From the NCBI GenBank assembly GCA_030762935.1, contig CM060897.1, forward strand, positions 114,592,676 to 114,656,675: a stretch of DNA of 64,000 bases, in the 5' to 3' direction. This DNA is from Hymenopus coronatus (lineage: Eukaryota; Arthropoda; Insecta; Mantodea; Hymenopodidae). Within the stretch, counting starts at the first letter, position 1, and each line of letters opens with the position of its first letter. Of this stretch, positions 22,008 to 33,110 are shown one piece after another. The position numbers and the translations under genes were made by a program. The notes under the pieces were generated by a model. The model had not been told where the DNA came from and ran no database searches. It worked only from the letters and a program-made list of their open reading frames with translations.

Positions 22008-22984
22008 AAAGGGTTGGAAACCATTGGGATGGGAGACATTTGGATGGTGGGGCAGGAAAACAGGCGAAGTATTTGGAGAAAAATTAAGAACCGCCTCTGT
22101 GATATTGACAGACAGCAAATAATAGCGCAATGCACAGAGAAGGTGTCATTAGAAGTACAGTCTGTGCTGAAATCGGAGTGGAGTATGGAGCAATGCATCA
22201 AAACAGGTACCAAACTCATTAGAGAGGGGCTCGCGTGGATTAGACTAGGAGCATGGAGGAGCACGAACATTTCTGACGAGAATGGTACGAGAATCTGTCC
22301 CATTTGCGAGGAGGAAGAGTCGCGGACTTACATCTACGCAAGATGTAGGGGTACGGAGGAATGGCGAGAAAAATATTTGCCGCGATTTTTTACCACTGCG
22401 AATGTAGGGCTAGAAGCATGTTGGACGCTACTGGCAGGCACGGAAAACATGGACGGGCTAGGTAAATTTATACTTAAGGCAAGACAGCTGAGATCTGAGG
22501 AGGCTGCCAATATAGAAGGGGGGAGGGGAGGAATAAGATCAACTAAACAAAAGTCTACATTGTTCTTCATACATATATATATGTATTATGTCATACTTAG
22601 GTCACTGTTGTTTTATGGTTTTATATATTATGTATATATATATATATATATATATATCTCTTTTAAGTGTAATTTTCTATTATAAGAGGGTGCATTTATG
22701 ATGGTGTACTCTGTGCTGTAAATTTAAATTGCTATATTTGAATATCTTTGTATTTTATTTTCGGGTTCACTCTTAATTCTTTATTGTTGTTTAATATTTC
22801 TTTGGACTGTGTATTTCCTTTGTCTTTTTATTTTCGTGTTTACTCCTTTAATTCTTTGTTGTTGTTGTTTTAATATTGCTTGTAATGTGTATTACAAAAG
22901 CACGTACGGTCTGTGGACCCGTGCGATTGTTGAAATTCTATGTATGATATTGCTATGCCAATAAATGCACTTATTCATTCATTC
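22008..22984 (+). mobile_element. LINE 3' end, 5'-truncated insertion (copy 2)
   Basis: A 977-bp insertion bracketed by an exact 15-bp duplication. It has an open frame at its 5' end, then a 3' UTR with an internal (AT)n at 22632-22658. Near the end is a possible hairpin (CACG, 3-nt bulge, GGTC-TGTG-GACC, CGTG), then AATAAA and a terminal ATTCATTCATTC. A 3' hairpin with short terminal repeats is typical of L2/CR1-like LINEs, whose reverse transcriptase recognises the 3' end. The exact target duplication suggests a fairly recent insertion. Confidence 0.9.
22014..22530 (+). pseudogene. LINE ORF2 C-terminal fragment with CCHC motif
   Basis: The longest plausible coding segment in the window. 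It is the C-terminal tail of a LINE polyprotein, cut off upstream of the reverse transcriptase by 5' truncation. Seen in it: SIWRKIKNRLCDIDRQQI, EGLAWIRLGAW, the zinc-knuckle CPICEEEESRTYIYARC (where a copy-1 comparison suggests the Y after T was H), and CWTLLAGTENMDGLGKF. The frame stays open to the AT-rich UTR because the insertion has few mutations, not because it is a functional gene. The first Met is internal to the original protein. Confidence 0.8.
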
Positions 22985-22999
22985 ATAAAGGGGTTAGCT
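22985..22999. repeat. LINE target-site duplication, right
   Basis: Exact second copy of ATAAAGGGGTTAGCT following the ATTC repeats. Confidence 0.95.
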
Positions 23000-23081
23000 G
23001 CGCTGTGAATGAAGCTCATATTGCTAACGCACTAAATAACCTTTCTGTAATAGCCTGGCTTGGTGATTCACTATCATTTCA

Positions 23082-23245
23082 GTCCGCGCCCAGGGAGCCC
23101 GGGTTCAGTCCCAAGTGACCGCATATGGGGTTGTGGTAAACAGAGCGAGCAGGGGCCTGGTTTTCTCCGGGTTCTGTGTATCATTAGTGTCATCACCTGC
23201 GGTTCCAGGGAAGTAAAAACCGGCGTTAAACACAAACAAAATACC
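23082..23245 (+). mobile_element. SINE-L, internally deleted copy
   Basis: A 164-bp element flanked by CTATCATTTCA on both sides (23071-23081 and 23246-23256), an exact 11-bp target duplication. It starts inside the tRNA head (GCCCGGGTTCAGTCCC), keeps GGTTTTCTCCGGGTTCT and the 3' GGCGTTAAACACAAACAAAA, but lacks the CATTCCACCGG segment. Confidence 0.88.
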
Positions 23246-23375
23246 CTATCATTTCATTTACCTACTCCGGCGACCAAAATCTAGCAGAAGCAAATAAAAA
23301 TTAAGACGTAACAAAATACAAGCGCATATTTATAGTGTTGACTAACAATAGGCGATATAGAAGAAATGCAGTCGT

Positions 23376-23525
23376 CCTCCGTGGCGTAATGGTTGCCACG
23401 CTGGCCTCGTATACCCAAGATCACTGGTTCAAACCAGGTTGTGGGCGATGTATTTTTTCCGCATAAAGGTCCTTAGCATGGCTTCTTTCGGAGGGAAAGT
23501 AAAGCAGATTTAAGGCATGTAAAGC
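23376..23525 (+). mobile_element. SINE-E copy, 3'-truncated
   Basis: tRNA-like head GTCCTCCGTGGCGTAATGG with a B box TGGTTCAAACCAGG. The body has CGATGTATTTTTTCCGC, AAGGTCCTTAGCATGGCTTC and GGAGGGAAAGTAAAG, matching the copy at 62471. The distal body after GATTTAAGG is missing. No clear target duplication. Confidence 0.75.
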
Positions 23526-23747
23526 AATAGACTCATAAATCCATGTTAGCTTGCAACACTTCCTCATTTATCTGTGAATAATGCAACAGAAGCTTCTGGA
23601 AGCTAGTGTAGGTTCTGGCTAGTGCCAGTTGAATCCAAAGCTACGGACACGTCGCTTTCTTTGTTTACCGCCTTCCAAGGTCTCCAGGCAGCCAACTCAC
23701 ATACCAAGGGGAACGTGATAACTGCCGCACACGGCACTGTCATGTCA

Positions 23748-23945
23748 TAATACCAAGCTTAAAAAACTTTTGCTGTTCAAACATACAAACACACCAATAC
23801 ACATACACACACTCCTTTCTAAAAAACCTTTTTGAATCGGGGGTCTTAAGACTTTTCCGGTGAACCCTCTGTTTCAAATTTTGGATAGAATACAATACTT
23901 TCTCTAAATATTGTGAACATTGTACGTACATGGTAGACAGAGTGA
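23748..23945 (-). repeat. PH-family P-half fragment
   Basis: Minus-orientation piece with the CA tract, TTTTTGAATCGGGGGTC and a P end that is degenerate (ATTGTGAACATTGTACGTAC). It lies P-to-P against the next, plus-oriented copy. Confidence 0.75.
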
Positions 23946-23960
23946 AATATATACATAATT

Positions 23961-24841
23961 GCTTTCTCTACACGCACTATGTACATAATGTACAGAGAAA
24001 ATATTGTATTGCACCCAAAAATTCTATATCGATATTTCATCGCAAATACAACTTTTGAGAACACCCAGAATTCACTTTAAGCGTTTTTATAAAAATTGAC
24101 GCGTGTGTGTCTGTCCGTCTGTCTGTCCATCAGTGTGTGTATGTGTGTGTGTGGGCGAGGTTCGAAAACGAAAAAAACTGTTAAATACCAAAGTGGGTAT
24201 TTAAGTTTATTACCTTCCAATGATTATACACAAAGATTTTGAGGAAATACTCCCCTCCTCAAACTACCCTTTACATGGAAAAATTTTCGAAAATGTTGAT
24301 TTTCTTATAAAAGGCTCTAACGATTTTGATTAAAATGCCGTATATTAAAGATATTTATATAAAAATAAAATGTATATCTTGAATTTTCTGGGAATAGTGT
24401 CTGAATTCAGGATGAATTTTTCTGAATTTTGTATAATTAGTAAACCGTAAGAGTTAGACAAAAAATTACTGCACATAAAATGTAGACCTCGGTAAAACAC
24501 ATAGTTTATGTCCTATACATAGTTTCGTGCAGTTGTCCTTTTTGGGATAACCCTTGTTATTGATTTAGGTTTTAAACTTCTTAAAACTTTTCACATAAGG
24601 GGATATGTCAACTCCTGGTAATGACAAGAAACTGATTTCATCCATATGGAAACTAGCTTTTAGAATATTTGACTATCGTTTTATCCTAGTGCATTCCCTT
24701 ATTTTCCTTATACTTAAAATAAATCATTTCTACTAATGCTTATCTTGATTAGCATGAAGTAGATAGAAGACTGAGCTTTTTAACAATAATTTGTTACAGA
24801 GATGTACAGAAAGTCATGTGAATGGGACACATAAGATATTT
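23961..24841 (+). repeat. PH-family copy, near complete
   Basis: P end CTTTCTCTACACGCACTATG; then ATTTCATCGCAAATACAAC, a GT tract with CTGTCCGTCTGTCTGTCC, ATGCCGTATATTAAAGAT, ACCGTAAGAGTTAGAC and the E end GATGTACAGAAAGTCATGTG with GGGACACATAAGAT. Length is about 0.88 kb. Confidence 0.9.
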
Positions 24842-25520
24842 TAATTATGCGGATCGCTGTTCAAAAACACACTCAGGTTCGTCTCAAATTTTGGGAACCC
24901 TAGCAATTTTAAGACTATGGAATTTGAATACCATGAGCGGCCCTGGTTTGATCTCAAGCTACTGCATGTAGGATTTGTGGTGGACAAAGCGGCGCATGAG
25001 TGAATTTTCTTCGTGTTCTCCGATTTCCCCCGGTATCTCATTCCACCAGTGATACATCTTAGTTCCTTGTATCATCAGTGCCATAGTATTAAAAGTGGGC
25101 GTAAATACTATCAAACATTCCATGATCAACATAATTTTTTAGACACCACACATACCAAATTTTGAGCCCCTTTTACATCGAGTAATAATGTATTATATTC
25201 CATACTGGACGTACAATAAAATAAAAAGTGCATTTTGGGAATTATACTTTTAGTTATTACCGTACCCGATCAGAAATATAATGAATTATTACTCTAATAC
25301 CGTGAGAGGATCCAAATTTGGGGAAATATGTATTTTTAAAATTATGGTGTTGATTAAAAAATAACAGATTTCTCTAAATATTGAGCTCCTCTATATAATA
25401 TGAAACCAATCAATCCAAACTCCAATTAATACCTCTAATGTACAAATAAATATAAAGTATTAACTTAATATCAAAAACAAATTTTATCAACAATAATTTC
25501 CAAAATAATCACTTGCACTT
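24842..25520. other. AT-rich region with one SINE-L
   Basis: Apart from the SINE-L at 24930-25110 this is unassigned AT-rich sequence. Confidence 0.4.
24930..25110 (+). mobile_element. SINE-L copy, head decayed
   Basis: Retains GATTTGTGGTGGACAAAGCG, TTCGTGTTCTCCGATTTCCC, CTCATTCCACC, TATCATCAGTG and AGTGGGCGTAAATACTATC. The tRNA head is reduced to GCGGCCCTGGTTTGATCTC. Confidence 0.8.
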
Positions 25521-25523
25521 TTT

Positions 25524-26278
25524 ACTTTCTCTATACGCACTATGTACATAATGTATAGAGAAGGTATTGCACTCCTCCTAAAGGTTCGATACCGAAATTT
25601 CACCGGAAATATATCCAAAAATAGTATTTTCAGAAAAAGGTCCATGTGTGTGTGTACGTGTGTGTCCGTTGTGTCCGTGTGTACGTGTGTCAGTGTGACT
25701 GTGAACACAACTCAAAAACGAAAAGTCGGTAAAATACCAAACTCGGTATTTAAGTTTAGTATCTTCCAGGGATGTGACACGAAGATTTTGGGGGAAAAAA
25801 ACCACCCCAAACTATTCTTTACATGGAACTTTTTTCGAAAATTTTGATTTTCTAAAAAATGGCTCTAACGATTTTGATTAAAGTATTGTATATTAAAGAT
25901 ATTTACCTGACAAATAAAATGTATATTCAGTTATTTGTCAGTAAGTATCCTTAATATACGACATTTTAGTTAAATTGTTAGAGCCATTTTTGAAAATATC
26001 ATAATTTTATAAGGGTAGTTTGGAGTGGTTGGACTTTTAGCAAAATCTTCGTGTCAAATCTTGGAATCTTAACAAGCTTGGTATTTTACCGAATCTTTGT
26101 TTTTGAGTTGTCGTGCTCACAGACACCCGCACAATATGACATTTTTCTAAAAATGTTTTTGTTGGATTTGGGGGACCTTAAAACGTGTATTTACGGTTAA
26201 ATGTCCTGATAGAATTTTAGGTGGAATACAATACCTTCTCTGTACACTATGTACATAGTAAGTATGTGTAGAGAAAGT
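25524..26278. repeat. PH-family foldback: two P halves in inverted orientation
   Basis: A plus-oriented P half (25524-25917) faces a minus-oriented P half (25931-26278). Both outer ends are P ends with ACTTTCTCTA. At the apex TGACAAATAA and TTATTTGTCA pair perfectly around a 13-nt loop. The whole could fold into one hairpin about 755 nt long, with arms diverged by scattered changes. The halves stop at the same internal position of the unit. The left arm has the GT tract and the right arm has lost most of its CA tract. Confidence 0.88.
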
Positions 26279-26284
26279 AAATGT

Positions 26285-26908
26285 TTCATTATTATCTGCT
26301 CCATGAGACTATTTGCTTGTAAAGTGCTTCTCCTCTATTGTTTCTTCAGATCTCATTTCCTTTAGACCACACTTCTGTTCTCCCACTAACCATGTAAGCT
26401 CCCCACTATCGTGTTTATAACGGTTCGAGTTTGGTCGTACATCACAAGTCATTTCAATTGACACACTCGATATCGGGTTACAATCGGAAAGGGGGAAACT
26501 CTCTCCCTTTCATTCCCGTATCTAACCATAAAATTGATGGTGGATATTTGCTTCAACTAGAAATTTCGGAATAGTCGGAGCTGATGGAAGGTTTGTCCTC
26601 ATTTCGTTTTATTTTATTTTTCCCACGTCAAAGAGAACAGATGTCTTTCCAATGGAAGATTTTTTTGCAGCACTTATCCATGGATTACCCCGACCAATCT
26701 TGCTCTTCTACTCATTTTTAAGGCACACCCAAATTTATGGACTCATATTCGCAAATCAATATATTAAAATGGAGTTAAAGTATTAATTCATATGACAACA
26801 CTTTATTAGAAACAATATATTCTTAAGAATAAATATAGTTGACATTTCAAATTACGAACATATTTTCTTAAAATGTATAAAAGAAGCAATACATAATTGA
26901 TTAACATC

Positions 26909-26954
<46 letters not shown>

Positions 26955-26984
26955 GTAGATTTTGGGTGCAATATATTTGGTCTT
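26285..26984. other. Unassigned region ending in (AT)n
   Basis: No domain recognised. An (AT)n tract occupies 26911-26950. Confidence 0.4.
26911..26950. repeat. (AT)n microsatellite
   Basis: About 40 bp of alternating AT just upstream of a PH-family P end. Confidence 0.95.
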
Positions 26985-28196
26985 TTTTACTTTCTCTAGC
27001 AGGTATGTACAAATTATATAATACATAGAGGCGGTATTGCTTCCACTTAAAAATTCGATACCGACATGTCATGTAAATACTTTTTGGTGGATGCTGTAAC
27101 AAAAGTAGCATTTTCAGAAAAAAAAAAAAAAAAAAGTACGCGCGCGTACGCACGCTCGTGTCTGTGCGTGTGTGAGTGTGTGTGAGCGACATAACTTGAA
27201 AACGAAATATCGGTTAAATATCAAACTTGATGATCAAGTTCTCTATCTTCCAACTTATATCACTATTTTCAACTAAATCCTCTACTCAAAACTACCTTTT
27301 ATTCGGATCTTCTTAAAATTGGCTAAAATATCGTCAATTAAACATATTTACACGTCAAGTGAAATCTATATCTTGAAATTTCTGGTGATAGACTCTGGAA
27401 ACCTCTACATTCTTATGTATTTTGCATATCTGTAAGAGATAGACAAAAGCCTGCCACACCAAAAATTATATCTCATTAAAGCGACCAACCTGTGCATATT
27501 GACCAAAATTCTTGAAAATGTTGACTTTTGATTTCAGCGCATTAATATACGATTATAATTTGATCACTTTTAAAGTGATATTTCCGGAAGTCAAATATGA
27601 ACTTATATTAGAAAATTTTGAAGAATGAAGAGCAAGGCGCTTTTTTGGAGGAGTAAATAAAAACATATTTTTTATCTAAAAACTACTTGATGCATTTGTC
27701 TAAAATTTTCAGAATAACTTACACATACCAATACAGGTATGTAGTACAAATAGACGTAATTCCTTAAGAAACATTGAATTTTGAATATTCGTAGGTTGGT
27801 CCCCTTAAAATACATATATACATAATTTATGCCACACCCACACACATATATATAATGAAGGATATGAAGGATGTATGTTCGTATTGATTTAAATTTTAAA
27901 ATATTAAATTTTCACAAGCGGAAAGTATACATTCGTTTCATACACCTTTTTCTTTATTCTTTGCCATACAAAGAGAAGTAAATAGCAATTTTATCATATA
28001 GCGACAACTTTTTTTAAAATTTTGAATATTGCTTTAGCCAAGGGTATTCCCTTATTTCCCTTCTAATTACAAAAGGGCAACAATAAGACAATCTTTGCTA
28101 ATGTTTATCTCGATTGACATGATGTAATCTTTTGTACAAATATGTTGTTTGCAGAACAGATAGAAAAAGTAATGGGAATGGAACATATCAGGGATC
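26985..28196 (+). repeat. PH-family copy, second subfamily, split by a TTAA MITE
   Basis: P end ACTTTCTCTAGCAGGTATG, GATACCGACATGTCATG, an A run then CGCGCGTACGCACGC and a GTGTGAGTGTGTG tract. The unit is interrupted at 27480-27804 by a MITE and continues at CTTAAAATAC. It ends with GAACAGATAGAAAAAGTAAT and GGAACATATCAG. The 3' AATCTTTTGTACAAATATG marks the second subfamily. Confidence 0.82.
27480..27804. mobile_element. TTAA-flanked MITE
   Basis: A 325-bp insertion with TTAA on both sides (27476-27479 and 27805-27808). The left end reads AGCGACCAACCTGTGCATAT and the right end in complement reads GGGGACCAACCTACGAATAT, a terminal inverted repeat of about 12-19 bp with few mismatches. No coding capacity. 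A TTAA duplication is the hallmark of piggyBac-type transposition, so this is best seen as a non-autonomous piggyBac-like element. Confidence 0.8.
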
Positions 28197-28880
28197 TCTT
28201 TCTCAAAACTTATGTATGGATCTATCATAACAGGTCTTGCTTAGTATTTCTATTCATTCCTTGAGCCAATTTATGAGATCGCAAATGAAAATAATGACAT
28301 CATAAAGGAGTAGAATTATTGATTAAAAATGCTTTATCAGAAATATATTTCTTAAGAGCAAGCATAATTAATACTTCAAAATTCTGCATTAATGAACATA
28401 CTTTCTTCAAATTTATGTATGAGGTAACAAATTATATCATAGCATGAATAGAAGTATAGTTTAAAATAGCTATTGAAGTGTTAAAGCTAATAATTATTTA
28501 ATTCATTAGTTTTTGGAAAACAAAATATTGCAATATAATGTAAACAACGACATTTTACTAATAAATTGTCCAATTTGGCTCTAATGAATCTTTAAGAAAA
28601 TATTCTGGTACGTAATTGTTTATTAATAGTTCAGTGTTTGATAAAAATGGAATAAAGTTAAAGAATACACAACATTCTCCGCTGTTATTTTGGATTAATC
28701 ACATATTTTAATTGATACACCCAGTCGCCCTCCATGGTGTAATGGTTTCAAGCTAACTCAAGATTGTGGATTCAAACCAGGGAGTTTGATTGATATACGT
28801 GCTGGAGAAAACAATCTGATGTGTATCACATACACAACTTTTTCTAACTGTTACATAAACAACTTTCCTTACAAAAGATT
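28197..28880. other. Unassigned region with SINE-E head
   Basis: AT-rich unique sequence apart from the SINE-E head at 28722-28800. Confidence 0.4.
28722..28800 (+). mobile_element. SINE-E head fragment
   Basis: GTCGCCCTCCATGGTGTAAT and TGTGGATTCAAACCAGGG match the tRNA-like head of SINE-E. The body with the CCTTCGGAAGG hairpin is absent. Confidence 0.65.
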
Positions 28881-29645
28881 ACTCTTTTATGTAATGTGAT
28901 CGAATATCTACGTCATTAAGCATCGTCTTATTACTAGCTTCCTTGTAAGTTGAAGTCAAATAAGTAGTATACAATACCAAAGCGAAATTCAAGTTTTTTA
29001 AAAGCGATCTATATGAAAAACGATTAAAATTCGGTTCCTTTGCACTGCCGGGAGTAAAATAAGGGAGACAAAACGAAAGTTGACTTCCCGTTTAAACAAG
29101 TATTAGTTTAAAATTGAAACCAAAAAAAAAAAAAAAGCATTTCTCGAACAATGTAAATTCTACATAAAATGTGTATTTAACATAAATTGTATGTTTTAAT
29201 GAGATCTACATTTATGTTTACCAAGCTTTTGTCTATTTTTTACGATTTACAATTTATAGAGATCATTTATAACGAATAATTCTTCAGGGGTTATTCCCAG
29301 AAAATTCAATAAATAAATTTCTATTGTGGTAAACATTTTTGAGATAACACATTTTGAAAAATTTTCCTTGTAAAAGTTATTTGGGAGTAGGAGGAGTTTA
29401 TTAAAATATCATTAATTTCATTGAAGTATAAATTTAAATAATAAATTTCGTATTTAATCGACTTTTACTTTTTGAACTGTGCTGCCCCCCTCCGACACAC
29501 ATACACGGAAATTCTTCTAAACATTATATTTTTTCTTCTTTTTCTTTGATTCAGCAGGTCTCAAAGATGTATTTCCGATGAAATATCAGTATCGAAATTT
29601 TGGTTGGAATACCATCTTCTCAATATACTATTCACAATGAACATA
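28880..29645 (-). repeat. PH-family copy, E end eroded
   Basis: Minus orientation from the CTAGCTTCCTTGTAAG block through TTTAATGAGATCTACATTT, GGGGTTATTCCCAGAAAATT and GACACACATACACGG to a decayed P end (CTTCTCAATATACTATTCAC). The AATCTTTTG-type 3' end is lost. Confidence 0.75.
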
Positions 29646-29659
29646 AGTGCTAGGTGTTT

Positions 29660-30540
29660 TTATCTTCTCTGGTACGTTTATATATACTAAATAGAGGAGG
29701 TATTACATTCCACACAAAAATTTGATATCGAGATTTCACTAGAAATACATGTTTGAGATCCCCTGCTTCCAAAAAAAAGGTATTAAACAAAACTATATGT
29801 GTGCGTCTCTGTGGGCAGCATAGCTCATCAACGAAAACACCGTTAAGTAGCAAACTTGATATTTAAATTGAGTGGCTTCCAAGGATGCAATACAAAGAGT
29901 TACAAGAAAACTCTCCAGCCCAACAACCCTTTGCATGGAACATTTTTCAAAAATGTTGATTTTCTGAAAAATACTCTTAACCATTTTGATTAAAATGCTA
30001 TATGTTTAAGATATTATCATAACTAACGAAATATATATTTGGAATTTTCTGGGTATAAGCTCTGAATTCCTCTTCATTCTGGATGATATTTTTGTAACTT
30101 GTATGTCGTAAGAGACAAATAGAACCTTACCGTAGAAAAATATAGATCTTTTTAAAACGCATAATTTATCATATATAAATTTTTTGTAGAGTTAACCATT
30201 TACAACTTATTCCTCTTTATTGATTTCAGTTTCAAGCTATTTAAGTTTTTCGCAAACGGGAAGATATCTTGTGATTCATGCCAATTTCGTCTAACTCCTA
30301 GACAGAGCCAAATTTCAGTTGTTTCGCATAGGGACAGTTTTAAAAGATTTATCTACCGCTTTAGTCTAGTATATTCCCGTATTTCTATTCTACTCATAAG
30401 GAATCAAGTAGTAGGGCAATTTCTGTTAATGTTTATCTCAATTAACATTATGTAGACAAAAGAATAATCTTTTGTATAAATAAACTGTTTCTGAGCAGGT
30501 AGAGGAAGTATCATGTGAATGTAACACATCAGGTTTTTTA
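29660..30540 (+). repeat. PH-family copy, second subfamily
   Basis: P end with TTCTCTGGTACGTTTATATA in place of the palindrome. It has GATATCGAGATTTCACTAG, an almost absent GT tract, GGCTTCCAAGGATGC, the 3' AATCTTTTGTATAAATAAAC variant and the E end GGTAGAGGAAGTATCATGTG with TAACACATCAGG. It forms a P-to-P pair with the copy on its left. Confidence 0.85.
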
Positions 30541-31282
30541 TCTTCTGAAAAGTAGCTGAAACAGTTTGGCTAAAATACCCTCTGTTCAAGACATGCATGA
30601 AAAATAAATTAGGATAAAGATATTACTATACAAGTAACGTGGATAGATCGATAGTTTTCTCCAGGTTCTCTGGTTTCCCCCGCCGGTGCTCCATCTTCAC
30701 TTCATGTATCATCAGTGTTGATGCCTGCGGTGCAATTTGTAGTAAAAACTGGCGTTTAACCATAAAAACAAAAACAATGTGGATTTTGTTATAACACAAA
30801 GTAGTAAAATACTAAATAATAGCTCAAGTTTAACTATTAAAACCAGAATGGATGCGACATCCGATGGACGACTAGATTCGGATGGTCCGCAAGCATAGAA
30901 ACGTTCCCTAACAATTCCAGGAACATCCGACGCCACACGAGCCACCCTCGACCCCATAATACCCGGCCTTCGCTTGAGATGTGGACTCAGTCTGACGGTG
31001 TCCTTACTGAGCAGTTCAGACCGACTCCAGCGAACAAACTGTACAAAGCACACAAACTGGCCTGAACTCTAAACAGATTATAAAGAGAAGATGGGTTCAG
31101 AATTGAATGTGAGAAAATCGGGTTAGAAGCCTAACGAGCACAGGAAACCCGAAAACCCATGTATCAAAGTGAACGATCGCTTTGAATCAAAGGCGACACC
31201 TCGCGAATACCGGATAAATGATGTCAACATTATTACTTTAAGATTCTTTAATTTTTATCCAAAATAATAATTCTGCCCTACA
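30541..31282. other. Unassigned region, GC-richer core
   Basis: Contains a SINE-L 3' half (30657-30770) and then about 300 bp of moderately GC-rich sequence (30840-31180) with a 113-codon minus frame that has no recognisable motif. Confidence 0.4.
30657..30770 (+). mobile_element. SINE-L, 5'-truncated
   Basis: Starts at TTTTCTCCAGGTTCTCTGG and runs through GTTTCCCCCGCC, CATGTATCATCAGTG, GCCTGCGGTGCAATTTG and GGCGTTTAACCATAAAAAC. The head and the ATTTGTGGTGGACAAAG part are missing. Confidence 0.8.
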
Positions 31283-31720
31283 AAAGTTGTTTCTACTTTT
31301 TCTACCATGTACATAATAGGTAGAGAAGTTGCCTATTGAATTGCACTAAAAATTCGATATTGAGATTTCAAAGAAAATAAAACACTTTTTGAAAAACGCC
31401 ATGTGTATGTGTGTGTGTGTGTGTGTACAGCATATAACTCAGTTTAGTATCTTCCAAGGATTTGACACAAAGATATTCAAGAATATCCCCCACTTTGAGC
31501 TATCCTTTACATGGAAAAGTTTCTGAATTATCTTTTCAAAAATGGCGCTAATGATTTTGTTAACATGATATATTTTGAACACATTTACAAAATAAATAAA
31601 ATATATCCTGAATTTTTCTGGGAATAGCTCTAAAGACTGACTTTTGCAAGTCATCAAGAATAACTTTCGCAAATGTCGTAAACTGAAGAGATAGTAAAAA
31701 ACGTACAACACAAAAAATAT
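31283..31720 (+). repeat. PH-family P half
   Basis: P end with TCTACCATGTACATAATAGG, GATATTGAGATTTCA, a GT tract at 31407-31426, TATCTTCCAAGGATTTGACA and GGGAATAGCTCTAAAG. It is truncated where a minus copy begins. Confidence 0.75.
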
Positions 31721-31725
31721 TATTT

Positions 31726-32318
31726 GTTCCATTCACAAGACTTTCTCCACATCGCTGTAACAAATTATTGTTAAACCGCTTATTTTTCTATCTACTTTAT
31801 GATAATTAACATAAATATTTGCAGAAATTGTCCTAATCACTTGCTTCCTTGTAAGTAGAAGGTAAATAAGGGAATGCACTAGGCTAAAGTGATAATCAAA
31901 ACTCTTAAAAGCTGGTTGCCATGTGGTTGAAATCCCTTTCTAACCATGTCCAGCAGTTTACACTTTGAATCTGAAACAAGTAATAAGTTATGTCTTACAA
32001 ATGGTGAACTCCATGAAATAAACGTATATGACATAAATTGTGGATTTTAACAAGATCTACTTTCATGTAGTAAGGTTTGCATCTCTTACTGTTTACCAGT
32101 TATGTAAAATTCAGCAAAACTCATCCAGATTAAAGAATTATTTAGAAGCTATTCCAAGAAAATTCAAGATATACATTTTATTTCTCACGTAAATATCTTT
32201 AATATACGGTATTTTAATCAAAATCATTGCAGACATTTTTCAGAAAATCTAAATTTTAGAACTTTGGGGTGGGGAGATTTTTTTTCAAAATCATAGTACG
32301 TGTAGAGAAACTAAAAAT
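31726..32318 (-). repeat. PH-family copy, internal deletion
   Basis: E end TTCCATTCACAAGACTTTC through to GGGGTGGGGAGATTTTTTTT, then a jump directly to the last few bases of the P end (AGTACGTGTAGAGAAACT). The whole CA tract and P block between are lost. Confidence 0.75.
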
Positions 32319-32552
32319 GTAGATCTCGTTAAAACACACTATTTATGTAATATACATATTCATATTTCTTGTTATTGGTTACAACAATAAACTATTTCAA
32401 ACTTTTCTCAAACGCGAAGTCATCCCTCATTTGTTTTACTTCTGCGTATGCAAAGAGAACAAATTAGAATTTTTCACATAGAGACCAGCTTTTAAAGGAT
32501 TTGAAAATCTTTTGTAACAATAGTTTCTAGAGAAGGCCATCAGATCTTTAAA
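32318..32552 (+). repeat. PH-family E-half fragment
   Basis: TAGATCTCGTTAAAACACAC through AACTTTTCTCAAACGCGAAG to AATCTTTTGTAACAATAG. It belongs to the second subfamily and its E end is eroded. Confidence 0.65.
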
Positions 32553-32850
32553 CATAGTGATATTTTTTAACAATATAATGTGAATATTTTCAGCAAAAAT
32601 ACAAAAGTAATGACATTCATAGCAAAAAATACAAAAAATAAATAATAGAAATAATGAATAAAAATATAAAATAAAAATACAAAATAAAAATAAATAGAAT
32701 CTGCATATTATCTGATTGCTTACACGGGAGCAGACCTTATTTTATTTATTAACAATATTTTTTTAAATTTTGCAAAATAAAATAAAAAGAAAAGAAAAGA
32801 AATATACAATTAGAACAAATATAATTATTAATATTAGGAATTCGATAGGT
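32553..32850. repeat. A-rich low-complexity tract
   Basis: Contains irregular repeats of AATAAAAATACAAAATA at about 32620-32700 and an A-rich stretch to 32810. No gene seen. Confidence 0.7.
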
Positions 32851-32854
32851 ATTG

Positions 32855-33110
32855 AACTGACTTTCATTTACGGATGCGCTTTAACAGCTGCGGTCCTTAG
32901 CGTCTCATTCTATATTATTCTGTAATTTTGCTCATAGGCATCTTTACTAGACTTGAGGTTCTTTTACGTGTCGTAATATGATACCTGACCAACGGTTTTA
33001 CTTCCTTCCGAAGGAAGCGGTGATATGGACTTCTACGTCCGAAAATATCCATCCATCTCCGCCGAGTTTGAACGCGCAGCCTTGGGAGCAAACCCGATGA
33101 CGAATTGCCT
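32855..33110 (-). mobile_element. SINE-E copy
   Basis: On the minus strand: GGATATTTTCGGACGTAGAA, CGCTTCCTTCGGAAGGAAGT with its palindrome, ACCGTTGGTCAGG, GACACGTAAAAGAACCTCAA and CGCATCCGTAAATGAAAG, matching the copy at 62471. The head is weakly recognisable (CGGGTTTGCTCCC). Confidence 0.8.

Noticed and set aside
30712..31053. 113-codon minus frame
   Set aside because: It overlaps the SINE-L 3' end and shows no motif.
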